Source of the DNA: Acidiferrum sp963771295
GTDB lineage: Bacteria; Acidobacteriota; Terriglobia; Acidiferrales; UBA7541
Direction of reading: 5' to 3'
Assembly (NCBI GenBank): GCA_963771295.1
Contig: CAVYTB010000013.1
Location: forward strand, 310,001 to 374,000
DNA length: 64,000 bases
Part shown: in pieces, positions 37,658 to 46,598 of the stretch
How positions within the stretch are numbered: the first letter of the stretch is position 1
How the letters are laid out: every line of letters starts with the position of its first letter
Notes under the pieces: model-generated
Told to the model about the DNA's origin: nothing
Databases searched by the model: none
Seen by the model: only the letters and a program-made list of their open reading frames with translations
Made by a program: the position numbers and the translations under genes

Positions 37658-38761
37658 ATGAATTTAATCGAACTCAATCGTGCGTTAAGACAACTGCGCC
37701 TCGGCGGCATCGCTGCCGTGCTTGAGACGCGTCTGCACCAGGCCCAGGCGGAACCGATGGCGCCCATCGACTTCCTCTCCTGCCTGGTGTCGGACGAACT
37801 CACGCGCCGAACCGACCGGCTGCTGGAGCGGCGAAGAAAACAAGCGCAGTTTCGCGACCCGCAGAAAACCCTCGATAACTTCGATTTCAACTTCAACAAA
37901 AAGATGAATCGAAGTCTGGTTTTCGATCTGGCGACAGCGGCATTTATCGCTCGCCGCGAAGACTCACTTTTTCTAGGTCCACCCGGCACCGGAAAAAGTC
38001 ACTTAGCCCAAGCCATCGGACAAGCGGTGATCGGACAGGGCTATCGAGTGCTCTACCGCGAGGCCCACAAACTGCTTGAAGAAATCACAGAAGCCACCAT
38101 CGATGGAACCCGCAAGCAGCATATGGAACTCCTGGCCACCGTGCCGCTGCTGATCATCGATGATCTGGGAATGCGCAAGCTAGCGCCCACCGCGGCAGAA
38201 GAACTGCTGGAAATCGTGATGCGCCGTCACGAGCGTGCCAGCACCATGGTCACCTCGAACCGCCCTGTGGAAGACTGGGGCAAACTGCTCGGAGACAGCG
38301 CGGCCGTCACCGCCATGCTCGACCGCCTGCTGCACCACGGTCGTCCTGAAATGTGGACCGAGGAGCTGGAGAACGAAAACAGACTTGCCGGATCAAGAGA
38401 AGATGGGGTAAAAGAACCAAGTCCCGGGCCACATCCGTTGGCCGCTTTTGACCTGACCCCTGAGGTTGTCGATGCCCAGCTTCGTGATATCAATAGATGT
38501 CGTGCCGCCGATTCGTACGGAGAACTCAGGAATAGAGATGTCAAGGATCGTCTTGATCTTCTTTCGTTTGGCGAAATCGTTATCCCATTTTGTTTTTTCT
38601 TCCAAGGGCGCCTGCTGACCCAATGCGGAATATGTGATCTGTGTGCCGCGGTCTTCAATTACTTCTCCCCAAGTCTTTTTGGCTTTGAAACCAGTTTCTT
38701 GGAGTGCTTTCCGGAGCGATTCCACAATTTTTTGCTTTTCACCTTCGTTGAAGTCCTCTGA
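37658..38761 (+). CDS. istB: istB, ATPase of IS21 (C-terminal frameshift)
   Basis: ATG 37658 overlaps the stop of the istA tail (ATGA). Residues about 95-230 form the AAA+ ATPase: Walker A GPPGTGKSHLAQA, Walker B VPLLIIDDLGM, and sensor region TMVTSNRPVEDWGKLLGD. IstB drives transposition target selection by IstA. The native end VLKCGPRSWRTKTDLPDQEK-stop at 38411 is one base out of frame, so the present frame runs on through the IS end into the interrupted HAD gene (to 38761). Its last ~120 residues are therefore artefactual. Confidence 0.8.
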   Translation: MNLIELNRALRQLRLGGIAAVLETRLHQAQAEPMAPIDFLSCLVSDELTRRTDRLLERRRKQAQFRDPQKTLDNFDFNFNKKMNRSLVFDLATAAFIARREDSLFLGPPGTGKSHLAQAIGQAVIGQGYRVLYREAHKLLEEITEATIDGTRKQHMELLATVPLLIIDDLGMRKLAPTAAEELLEIVMRRHERASTMVTSNRPVEDWGKLLGDSAAVTAMLDRLLHHGRPEMWTEELENENRLAGSREDGVKEPSPGPHPLAAFDLTPEVVDAQLRDINRCRAADSYGELRNRDVKDRLDLLSFGEIVIPFCFFFQGRLLTQCGICDLCAAVFNYFSPSLFGFETSFLECFPERFHNFLLFTFVEVL

Positions 38762-38870
38762 ATAGATCTTTTCCCAATCATTTGTGTACTCGAAGAACTT
38801 GGTACCACTTGGTACCACAGGTAGGAAGGACGGAAAGATTCACAAGGCTTTTGCCAGCAGACCTGCCTAC
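38466..38870 (-). pseudogene. HAD-IIB phosphatase, 5' part (split by IS21)
   Basis: On the minus strand a frame reads FFEYTNDWEKIYSEDFNEGE, VIEDRGTQITYSALGQQAPL and SVRIGGTTSIDITKLGID, the cap domain of a Cof/MPGP-type HAD-IIB phosphatase. Upstream, LVNLSVLPTCGTK is in another frame because ACTTGGTACC is tandemly duplicated (38797-38816). The catalytic N-terminus is not found. The gene continues at 28909-29156 beyond the IS21 insertion. Confidence 0.8.
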
Positions 38871-39052
38871 GTTGAATTGGAAGAAATCACGCTCAGCTTA
38901 GCTCACACGCCTTTTACAAACTTCACCAAAACTGGCCCAACCACCAAAATAAGCAGGGGAGTGTAGTCGCAAGCGCGCTGGGTTAGAATTCCAATTGACA
39001 TCTTCCCCTATTGCAAAACTGACCAGGCACGTGTGGATGGGTAGTCTAGGGA

Positions 39053-39406
39053 TTAGTCCTGGATGTCCTTGGCTGTGATAGTAACCTCGATTTGAGCGCC
39101 CTTTTTGAGTCTCACCTCATCGCCATGCTCGTTGGTTAGTGTATTTTCGACACGGAGATCTTGAGACCCGTGGTGGGGCCGATCGACAGCAATCTGTGCA
39201 TTTTCAGGTTGACTCGGACACGCAGCCGGAATGATTTTGTTGACAGTCCCAGACATCGAGGTGCTCGGCTGCTCTGGAATTCGCGTAATATCCAAATTTA
39301 GTTCCGCAATTCGTGCGGACTTCGCCATGCGCGGCTTCGCGAATTCCTTCTCCACGCTGGCGTATGTCGCGGCGTCGGATTCTTTCCTATGCTTCTTGTA
39401 CCTCAT
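39053..39406 (-). CDS. Small conserved protein, SARI family
   Basis: A 117-residue protein. N-terminus MRYKKHRKESDAATYASVEK is basic; the shared block MAKSARIAELNLDITRIPEQ is also in a truncated copy at 28447-28635. The C-terminus reads RVENTLTNEHGDEVRLKKGA then QIEVTITAKDIQD, a predicted beta-strand pair. No known domain. It appears to be an acidobacterial family with two copies in this window. Start ATG 39406 is taken from the frame; a weak purine-rich site precedes it. Confidence 0.55.
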   Translation of the reverse strand: MRYKKHRKESDAATYASVEKEFAKPRMAKSARIAELNLDITRIPEQPSTSMSGTVNKIIPAACPSQPENAQIAVDRPHHGSQDLRVENTLTNEHGDEVRLKKGAQIEVTITAKDIQD

Positions 39407-39697
39407 AGAAGAATTATGAAATGGAGATGGAATCTATACAGTCCCGTTTCGCACAGTTGGCTAATATGGTTCACGATTCTTCCCTGGACCCCGGCGAGGC
39501 TAACGATTCTCCTGAGACTGCTTGTTAGGAACCAGTTTTCCTGTTAACGCGTGCTCAAAGCAGCCAACACTAAGAAGTGGCAGGCGAGGGGATGTGAGTC
39601 CAGGTAGCGCTGCCGAGCTCTACCAATACGTGGAACGAACGTGATGACATAAGCTTGAAGACTCTCTCATCGAACCGGGCACACAAAGTCGGGCACG

Positions 39698-41209
39698 TCA
39701 GGCCTTCCGCCAGTGTAAGACGTAAGGAATGACGTAGGTGGCGCAGCACAATCCCATCAACCAAGCGGCCCGGGCTTGGTAGCGATCATCAACACCCGAC
39801 AGTGCCCCGGTTACAAGGGCGTTCAGAAACAAGAAAACCAGTGTCAGAACAAAGAGTTGATTAGCCATTCTTATCCGGAGACGCCTTGTAAGCAGTGCCA
39901 TTAGGCTGACACCAAACGAGCACCAGAACACGGCAGTGTAAACAGGTGTCACTCTGTACGCGTCCATCGCCAATCTGCCAAGCGATTGCCTCGAAAGCAA
40001 GTATTTCTGTACATCCCCAGGATAGAGTTCCCGAAAGCCTTCGAATTCTGGGCCGCTCCGAATAGCATAATTTCCCGAACCGGCGGTGAACGCGACAAAC
40101 TGACGGAACATCTGCCTTGCACACTCTGCGGCGAATCGTACCGGGTACTGCCAAATGATTCCGGATACGATTCTGCTCGCCTCACCGGTTGCACCGTTCC
40201 ACCCGCCCATTTCTTTCAGGAGTGGATGCGAGCCCCACAGAAACTCTTCCGAAGTCTTGGGCAGGTTGTGGAGATATTTGCAGGGAGTCAATTCCTCGAT
40301 TCCGCACCGTTGTTGCAGATAATCAGCAGCCAATCCGCTCTCGATCAGCCTGCCGAGCAAGAAGACAGGTTTTCCGGGAGAGAGAGTAAATCCAAAGCCC
40401 GAACGCCAGTTCGATACCGCAAGTAGTGCAATGACAGCCATGATTGGCACGAGCACACAGGCGAGTATCCCTTTTGTTGATCGAGTGGGCCAGAACTCCC
40501 GGAACACGCCAAAGGCCCGCAAAATGAAGATTGCCAGCAGAAGCAGAGTTACTGTCAGCAGATGCGTTATGTGAGTTCCAACCGAAATGCAAAGCACAGC
40601 GGAAATGAGAACTGTTCGTTCGAGCGAGATCTCTGAATCATACAGAAGCAAGAAAAGTGAGAGGAAAGACAAGCCGGTGAACACATCAGGCATGATCTGC
40701 CCTACGAACCAAGGGAGCGTTGTTCCGAAGGCTAGAAACACCATCAGTCCCATAAAAACCAGGCCAGGCTCTGACAGCGCATTTTGCCGGACAATGAAAT
40801 TGAACGCCCTATGCAGGATAAATATCGTGATGAAAGACTGAGCGATCACGACCAGCCAGGGAGAGATTCCAAAGCTTACAAGCCGGATAAAAATGCTGTA
40901 GCCGATCGTCCGATAAATCGGTGACTGCAAATCGATACTGACGCTCAGATATTGACCGGAGTCCGGGTAGAAAATAGGGTAGCCGTTGAAAACAGCCACC
41001 CAGAGAAGCATATAGCTCGAGATCGCAAGCAGAAGAAAGTAATCTACCTTTTGCTGAAACGCCAAGTGGTTATTGTTCGATTGTGAATTCAGGCTAGTAG
41101 TGGGCAATTGCGACTCTCCGCGACGTCGTGACGGCACATCCCGACTTTGATTCAGGTCGGGATGGCTCCCCAAGTCTGCCCGTGCTCGACACAGACGGTC
41201 TTCTGGCAA
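39698..41209 (-). CDS. Multi-spanning membrane protein, glycosyltransferase-C-like
   Basis: Up to 503 residues with TTG start at 41209; the N-terminal 45 residues look non-coding and a start near GTG at codon 25 is possible. About ten hydrophobic helices are seen (for example YFLLLAISSYMLLWVAVFNG and LVVIAQSFITIFILHRAFNF). An aqueous loop after the first helix contains YPIFYPDSGQYLSVSIDLQ, and acidic residues there recall GT-C-type transferases, but the DxD motif is not certain. Function unknown; a lipid-linked sugar transferase is one possibility. Confidence 0.55.
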   Translation of the reverse strand: MPEDRLCRARADLGSHPDLNQSRDVPSRRRGESQLPTTSLNSQSNNNHLAFQQKVDYFLLLAISSYMLLWVAVFNGYPIFYPDSGQYLSVSIDLQSPIYRTIGYSIFIRLVSFGISPWLVVIAQSFITIFILHRAFNFIVRQNALSEPGLVFMGLMVFLAFGTTLPWFVGQIMPDVFTGLSFLSLFLLLYDSEISLERTVLISAVLCISVGTHITHLLTVTLLLLAIFILRAFGVFREFWPTRSTKGILACVLVPIMAVIALLAVSNWRSGFGFTLSPGKPVFLLGRLIESGLAADYLQQRCGIEELTPCKYLHNLPKTSEEFLWGSHPLLKEMGGWNGATGEASRIVSGIIWQYPVRFAAECARQMFRQFVAFTAGSGNYAIRSGPEFEGFRELYPGDVQKYLLSRQSLGRLAMDAYRVTPVYTAVFWCSFGVSLMALLTRRLRIRMANQLFVLTLVFLFLNALVTGALSGVDDRYQARAAWLMGLCCATYVIPYVLHWRKA

Positions 41210-41469
41210 TCACAATCCGAGGCTGCAACTCACTCGATCACTTGATCCGTCTGTGGTGCCATCTTCCAACGTTCTCGACGCCATCGTACACCCTGCGGCG
41301 AAATCCTATTCGGCAGAAGTCATCGGCGGGCTGTCACCCTTACTTTCAACCGATCAACAATCCGGAAGCGAATTGAGAACCGCATCGAGTCACCACTTCT
41401 GAAGTTGAAGCTGGCCCGCTTGCCATCTGGCGCATCGACTGCCGTAAGAATTATTTCGGGCGGGAATCG

Positions 41470-42720
41470 CTAGGCCGGATTTACCTTTGGATGTCTCTTG
41501 TGCCATTCGGTTTCCCGTTCATAGGCATGCGCGAGAGCCAGCACCGTCGACTCCGCGAACGGAGCGCCGACGATCTGGAGGCCAATCGGCAGGCCGGAAG
41601 TCGTGAAACCGCAAGGAATGGAGATGGCCGGTAATCCCAACACATCAAAGGGCGACGTGTTGCGAATGCTCACTGAAGCGGGACTGGTCGCCTGGGCTAT
41701 CAACACTGGCGGAGTCGGCATCGTGGGCGTGACCAGAAGATCCACGGTGGCAAACACCTTCTTGATTTCTCGCCGAAGCAGATCGAGTTCGCGCAATACC
41801 CAAGCGCAGTTTGGACGCTTGCATCTTGAATGCGCTGGTGTAGTCGGGGACTGGCGTATCCACCGTCGAGGGGTCCAGTTCGTCATAACCGGCAATGACA
41901 CCCAACATTAGGGCGGCGTCCTCAACGGTCCGAGACAGGAGACCGACGTGGTCCAGAGTCCAAGAAAGGGGCACCACCCCGCGATTGCTTACGCGGCCAT
42001 AAGTAGGCTTGAAGCCCACGACCCCGCAGTAGCAAGCGGGGATTCGGACAGACCCGGCGGTATCCGTTCCCAACGACGCAAAACAGAGCCCAGTTGCGGT
42101 TGCGGCGGCGGAACCGCCGGACGATCCGCCCGGAATCCGATCAAGATCCCAGGGATTGTGAACTGGACCGAAATAGCTGACGGAAGAGCTGCCGCCGTAG
42201 GCAAATTCGTGGAGGTTCGTCTTACCGAGGGGAATGGCGCCGGCATTCTGCAATCTCCGAACTACTTCAGCGTCTTCGGACGGGACCCGATCTTTGAATA
42301 ATTCGCTCGCCGCGGTGGTGCGAATGCCAGCTGTGTCGATGTTGTCCTCAAAGCAATGGGGATGCCGTGGAGCGGTCCTCGCCACTTCCCCCGCCGTTGC
42401 TCTGCCTCCATCGCCCGCGCAGCTTCCATCGCCTGATCCCTGGTCACAGTGATGAAGGCATTCAGCGCGGAATTGTAAGTTTCAATGCGCCTCAGACAAG
42501 CTTGCGTGAGATCAACGGGGGATGCAGCTTTGCGGCGAAGCAACTCCGAAGCTTCCTTCAAGCTCAAGCCGGCCAAGTCTTGCGATTCTCCAAACGCGGA
42601 CTTCAGAGTCAATCCGACGGCCGCAGTCGTTGCGGCGAAAAGAAAGCTTCTGCGACTGTGAAGGTGTGCCAGCATTTCCGGGGCGCGTGCCACTTTAGCG
42701 GGATGAGAGACGGAGCGCAA
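41470..42720 (-). pseudogene. Amidase-signature family enzyme, broken
   Basis: The minus strand holds an amidase in three frames. The first part (42262-42720) has a twin-Arg export signal (HSRRSFLFAATTAAVGLTLK) and ends GPLHGIPIAL. After a one-base shift the next frame continues DNIDTAGIRTTAASELFKDR and the catalytic GGSSGGSAAATATG. Near 41850 the sequence jumps to RELDLLRREIKKVF... in another frame, so most of the middle is deleted. The catalytic Lys motif is disrupted by the first shift. Family members hydrolyse amides; this copy cannot. Confidence 0.8.
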
Positions 42721-43009
42721 GGATCTGGCTGATGCAATCCCTTGTCGGGCGCCTGCGGAATGTGTGAGAGGCCAGCACCGACTCTGCTCCCGAATAACGG
42801 GCGATGCGGAAGTTATTCCCGAAACCCGATTCGTACCGTTACTTCCGGCTTGCCGACCACCCGTTCAGAAACGCGTGTCCGTTGTGAACTGAAGAAGGAC
42901 CAAGACCTGGTTAGCCGTGTCCGCATTGGCCGTTCCATATTTGAAAATGCTCCGGCGGGATCAAAAGATACTGGCTGGGATATCCTGAACCGTCCAGAGG
43001 AATTCAAAA

Positions 43010-44341
43010 ATGGAGACTCCAGATAGTTCGGCCAAACCGGTGGCCGAAGTACAACTCGCCCCCGCACTGACTTTCCGGCCCGTTGTCCGCGTCGCCAGTG
43101 GGAATTTTCTGGAGATGTACGATTTCCAGGTCTTCGGATACTACGCGGCGGCGATCGCGCGCACTTTTTTCCCGAGCGGGAACGAATTTGCGTCACTGAT
43201 GCTTTCTCTGATGACCTTCGGCGCGGGTTTTCTGATGCGGCCACTTGGCGCGATCGTGCTGGGCGCTTATATCGATCATCGTGGGCGCCGTGAAGGGCTT
43301 CTCTTGACTCTCGGATTGATGGCGATCGGGACCGTTTCAATCGCCTGTACGCCTTCCTACGCATCGATTGGGCTGATTGCGCCGGTGCTGGTTGTCGCTG
43401 GGCGGCTGGTGCAGGGACTGTCGGCAGGCGTGGAGGCGGGCGGCGTCTCCGTTTATCTTTTCGAGGTCGCGACACCTGGACACAGAGGTCTCTATGTGAG
43501 CTGGCAAGCCGCGAGCCAGCAAGTCGCAGTGATGTTCGCAGCAGTGCTCGGGCTGGGCCTGACGTCGCGGCTCACCGGCGATCAAATGACGCGCTGGGGA
43601 TGGCGCGTTCCACTGCTCGTCGGTTGCGCGATTATTCCGCTCTTGTTTCTGTTGCGGCGGTCGCTTAAGGAAACGCCGGAATTTCTTGAGCGCAAGCGCC
43701 GTCCGTCGCAGCGCGAGATTCTGCGCACGCTGGCGCGCAGTTGGAGGCTGGTAGTGCTCGGCACCTTGTTGACGATCATGAACACGGTCTGCTTTTACAT
43801 GATCACGGCGTACACACCGACGTTCGGCGGTGCCGTGCTTCATCTTGCGGCGAGGGACAACATGATTGTCACGCTGTGCGTCGGCGCTTCCAATTTTTTC
43901 TGGCTTCCGATCATGGGTGCGGTTTCCGATAGAATTGGCCGGCGTCCAATGCTGGCCGCCGTCAGCATGCTGGCGCTGCTGACGGCTTATCCGGCATTGT
44001 CGTGGTTGGTAACCGCGCCATCATTCGGCCGGCTGATGGCGGTGGAATTGTGGTTCTCGTTCTTGTTCGCCAGCTACAACGGCGCGCTGATTGTGTTTCT
44101 GACGGAAATCATGCCGGCCGACGTCCGCACCACCGGATTCTCTCTTGTCCATAGCAGCGCGACCGCCATCTTCGGTGGATTTACGCCCGCGATTTCAACC
44201 TATCTCATCCACGCGACCGGCAATCGTGCGATTCCAGGGCTGTGGCTGTCGTTCGCCGCCGTCTGCGGGCTGATCGCGACTGTGCTGCTGACTTCTTCAC
44301 GCGTCGCTCGGTGTTCTGTGAGGCACGAACACGCGCCATAA
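43010..44341 (+). CDS. MFS transporter, metabolite-H+ symporter type
   Basis: A 443-residue permease behind GAGGAATT. The start GNFLEMYDFQVFGYYAAAIA, the inter-helix motif GAYIDHRGRREGLL and GGVSVYLFEVATPGHRG are hallmarks of the MHS group (citrate-, dicarboxylate-, shikimate-, proline/betaine-type). Twelve helices are predicted. The second repeat motif GAVSDRIGRRPML is intact. It probably imports an organic acid or compatible solute with protons; substrate uncertain. Confidence 0.88.
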   Translation: METPDSSAKPVAEVQLAPALTFRPVVRVASGNFLEMYDFQVFGYYAAAIARTFFPSGNEFASLMLSLMTFGAGFLMRPLGAIVLGAYIDHRGRREGLLLTLGLMAIGTVSIACTPSYASIGLIAPVLVVAGRLVQGLSAGVEAGGVSVYLFEVATPGHRGLYVSWQAASQQVAVMFAAVLGLGLTSRLTGDQMTRWGWRVPLLVGCAIIPLLFLLRRSLKETPEFLERKRRPSQREILRTLARSWRLVVLGTLLTIMNTVCFYMITAYTPTFGGAVLHLAARDNMIVTLCVGASNFFWLPIMGAVSDRIGRRPMLAAVSMLALLTAYPALSWLVTAPSFGRLMAVELWFSFLFASYNGALIVFLTEIMPADVRTTGFSLVHSSATAIFGGFTPAISTYLIHATGNRAIPGLWLSFAAVCGLIATVLLTSSRVARCSVRHEHAP

Positions 44342-44361
44342 CCCTCGCGCCCCAAGGACGG

Positions 44362-44859
44362 TTACGAGGATTTCGGACGCACGGCGTCGCCGACGCGGAT
44401 GACTCCCTCGCTCAATATTAGGGCCCGCAGCCCTCCGCGATGGATCAGGCCGCTCATCACGCCATGTACTGTGAGGTCGTCCAAATGCTTGCACGGCTCG
44501 CAGAGACGCGTGCCGCGCATGAGCACCGCGCCGACCCAGAATTCACGGTCGACGAGATGGTTGAGGGGGACACTCGCCGTCGCGATGTTGCGGCGGGTGT
44601 CGGCAGCGGAGAGCTTGATCCCACACCGTTCCCCCTCGGCGTTCAGTACCCCGCCGAAGAGCGCCTCGACGGCCTCCTTCTCGATCAGCGTGACTTCGCG
44701 CCCGCCGTAGCTCGACTTTTTCGAGTAGAACCCGGTACCGGCGAAATACCGATCACCATCGAGCCCTCGTCCCGGGAACGCCCGCACTTCGGTGATCGAA
44801 TGCATCGCCGCCGACGCTTCCGCCGCGACATGGATGGAGACGACGGTACCTTCCCACAT
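44362..44859 (-). CDS. MOSC-domain protein
   Basis: A 165-residue protein from ATG 44859. The pattern GRGLDGDRYFAGTGFYS, GGREVTLIEKEAVEALFGG and MRGTRLCEPCKHLDDL are those of MOSC domains, with the conserved Cys (CEPC) that binds sulfur or molybdenum cofactor. Stand-alone MOSC proteins of the YiiM type handle sulfur transfer or N-hydroxylated bases. It faces the MFS gene tail to tail. Confidence 0.85.
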   Translation of the reverse strand: MWEGTVVSIHVAAEASAAMHSITEVRAFPGRGLDGDRYFAGTGFYSKKSSYGGREVTLIEKEAVEALFGGVLNAEGERCGIKLSAADTRRNIATASVPLNHLVDREFWVGAVLMRGTRLCEPCKHLDDLTVHGVMSGLIHRGGLRALILSEGVIRVGDAVRPKSS

Positions 44860-44940
44860 GCGACGATCCTAGCACGCTCCACCGCATGCCATACGGGGCG
44901 GTCACCATCCATGGGAACCATCGTCGGACTACCGAACGGG

Positions 44941-44989
44941 TAGCGGGCAACTCTGAAGTAACGCGATTAGGTAAGGGTTGCCGACATCC
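44941..44989. repeat. Dispersed palindromic repeat, copy A
   Basis: Starts TAGCGGGCAACTCTGAAG and ends TAAGGGTTGCCGACATCC. The arms CGGGCAAC-CT and AAGGGTTGCCG are complementary. Similar units lie at 51058, 52932 and 56011. Confidence 0.5.
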
Positions 44990-45179
44990 ATGATAAGTCC
45001 GTGTCAAGCGGGCAAAAGCTCTCCCGACGCGCTTCGGAGGAGCGCGTGCATAAAATTCTTAGGTGCTTCAGCTCGCGTTCGTGCCTCTCGGCGGTGGTTC
45101 CTCTTCGATTGAGAACCAGACATCCATTTGCTGTCTCAGCCCCGAAGGGGGCCTGCACAGAAGATTGAGTTTGTGATCT

Positions 45180-45262
45180 CCTGCCAGTCTCGAAACAATT
45201 CGATGGGGGCCTCGGGAGCTTACGCTCCGTCGCCCAGTCGGCAACTGACGAGACCTGGCAGG
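45180..45262 (-). ncRNA. Structured RNA at 3' side of IS110 #3 (bridge RNA candidate)
   Basis: CCTGCCAGTCTCG (45180-45192) pairs with CGAGACCTGGCAGG (45249-45262) with a single bulge. Inside, GGAGC-ttac-GCTCC (45215-45228) and CAGT-cggca-ACTG (45235-45247) form hairpins. An outer stem with inner stem-loops resembles an IS110/IS1111 bridge RNA placed downstream of the transposase. The gene is on the minus strand, so this is its 3' side. Loop guides were not matched to a target. Confidence 0.45.
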
Positions 45263-45290
45263 CTGCGCGCTGAAGAAATCCTCCTGTATT

Positions 45291-45315
45291 TCGCACCCGC
45301 TACGCAGCGGTGCGA
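45291..45315. terminator. Hairpin over IS110 #3 stop codon
   Basis: TCGCACCCGCT-acgc-AGCGGTGCGA followed by TTTTTG (plus strand) forms a stable stem. It overlaps the transposase stop. It could terminate plus-strand transcription entering the gene. Confidence 0.4.
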
Positions 45316-46337
45316 TTTTTGTTTTCTACTACCAGAAAGCCTTTTTGCCGGCGATCCACAGCGACCAGGTACGCCACCATCTTCCGCGCCACGGCCAGTG
45401 TTGCGCGGTTGGCATTGCCTTTTTGTTTCTCCTGTTCGTATACCATCGCTAGTTCAGGGCTATTTCGCGGCGCCATTTTTGCCGCCTCAATCAGAATCGT
45501 CTGCAGATGTTTGTTGCGTTGTTTCGACAGTGGCGTGCGCATGGTGATATTGGCCGAACTTTTTTCCGCGCCGCACAGTCCGCAGTAGCTGATGGCCTTC
45601 TTGATCGAGGAAAATCGCTGCACGTCGCCAACTTCCAGCGCCCAGGTCAACGCGGTGATCGGTCCAACCGCCGGAATGGTCATCAGCCGTTCCACGCGTT
45701 CCACAAGTAAAGAGTCGTGCTCCAGCGATCGCACCAGCGCGCTTTCCGTTTTCCCCAGGCGCACCACCGTCTCCCGGCACAGCCGCAACAACGGTTTCAG
45801 CCCTTCATCGATGTCCTGGTTGGTGGCCAGCAGTTCACGAAAGTATCCGACCTTGTGGAGCTTCTGTTTGTTGTAACTCACCCCGGCTTCCATCAGCAGT
45901 ACCGCAATCTTATTCTTCATCTGCACCGCCTGGCGGACCAACAGGTTCCGATAGCGCAAGGTGCGCCGTCGTTCGCGAATCTCCGTCGAAGCCATGTAGC
46001 ACTCCGGCAGAAAATCGCAGCGCAGGCAGTCGGCAATCTTTTTGGCATCGATGCGGTCGTTCTTTTTCTTAGCCACCGCAATCGCTCGTAGCATCAGTGG
46101 ATGTGCCACCTTCACCGCTGCGGCATGCGGTTTCAGATGATCATAGATCCAAGCCGTGAAGATGGTCGCTTCCATGGCCGCCGTCCACGGCTGGGGAAGC
46201 GTCTTCATCCACATGTCCAGAGTCAATCGCGTGGCGGGTATCGAACCTTCCGCATAGATACGGCCACTGCCGTCCTTCACGCAGTAGTTGATCGTTTTCT
46301 TGTGAACATCCAAACCGATGTAGTACATAGTCTCCAT
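45300..46337 (-). CDS. IS110-family transposase #3
   Basis: A 345-residue DEDD transposase behind AAGGAGGCTCCCCC. YYIGLDVHKKTINYC opens the RuvC-like domain; KKNDRIDAKKIADCL carries the central acidic residues. The C-terminal half has LMTIPAVGPITALTWALEVG and HLQTILIEAAKMA. All elements look intact. Flanks at both sides have structured repeats, including a hairpin around its stop codon. Confidence 0.92.
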   Translation of the reverse strand: METMYYIGLDVHKKTINYCVKDGSGRIYAEGSIPATRLTLDMWMKTLPQPWTAAMEATIFTAWIYDHLKPHAAAVKVAHPLMLRAIAVAKKKNDRIDAKKIADCLRCDFLPECYMASTEIRERRRTLRYRNLLVRQAVQMKNKIAVLLMEAGVSYNKQKLHKVGYFRELLATNQDIDEGLKPLLRLCRETVVRLGKTESALVRSLEHDSLLVERVERLMTIPAVGPITALTWALEVGDVQRFSSIKKAISYCGLCGAEKSSANITMRTPLSKQRNKHLQTILIEAAKMAPRNSPELAMVYEQEKQKGNANRATLAVARKMVAYLVAVDRRQKGFLVVENKNRTAA

Positions 46338-46598
46338 GGGGGAGCCTCCTTAGTTGTATCTGAATCAGCGTGGTCGCTGAGTTCAGCTTTTTTACACCAA
46401 GCGCTCCTCCATGACTTATTCATTCAAACAATCCGCCCAGAGCTTTGTCTGTCACTCCCAATGATCGGTTTCCGATTCCAGCACGGAGAGACAAAAGGAA
46501 AGAGAGAGCAGGAGACTTCCCTGCTCTCCCAATCGAGCCTCTCATTCCTCGACTTTTAGGCTCCCATACAACATTCGCGATTGGTGCTCTCCCGACAG

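Larger units (their letters stand above)
29157..38465. mobile_element. IS21-family element, expanded by nested insertions
   Basis: Ends are CCTCAGGG(A/G)TCA inverted at 29157 and 38465 and each is followed by AAA-C-GGCCAA subterminal blocks. Both sides carry a 7-bp target duplication TTGTCGA (29150-29156; 38466-38472), and both flanks belong to one HAD gene. The element keeps istA (34845-35034 plus 36371-37609) and istB (37658-38411). Inside it lie two IS110 genes, one integrase/IS91 module and one IS4 element, so the original IS21 of about 2.5 kb grew to 9309 bp. istA and istB both carry lesions. Confidence 0.85.

Noticed and set aside
41210..41469. Possible gene remnant (frame with DAIVHPAAKSYSAEVIGG)
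   Set aside because: A short frame has protein-like composition but I could not tie it to a family.
42781..42850. Fifth copy of the dispersed palindrome
   Set aside because: ACGGGCGATGCGGAAG is reminiscent of the left arm, but the right arm is not clear; too degenerate to count.
19695..46337. Genomic island or integrated phage
   Set aside because: No phage structural genes, no tRNA attachment repeat and no conjugation genes; the content is separate insertion sequences and remnants rather than one integrated element.
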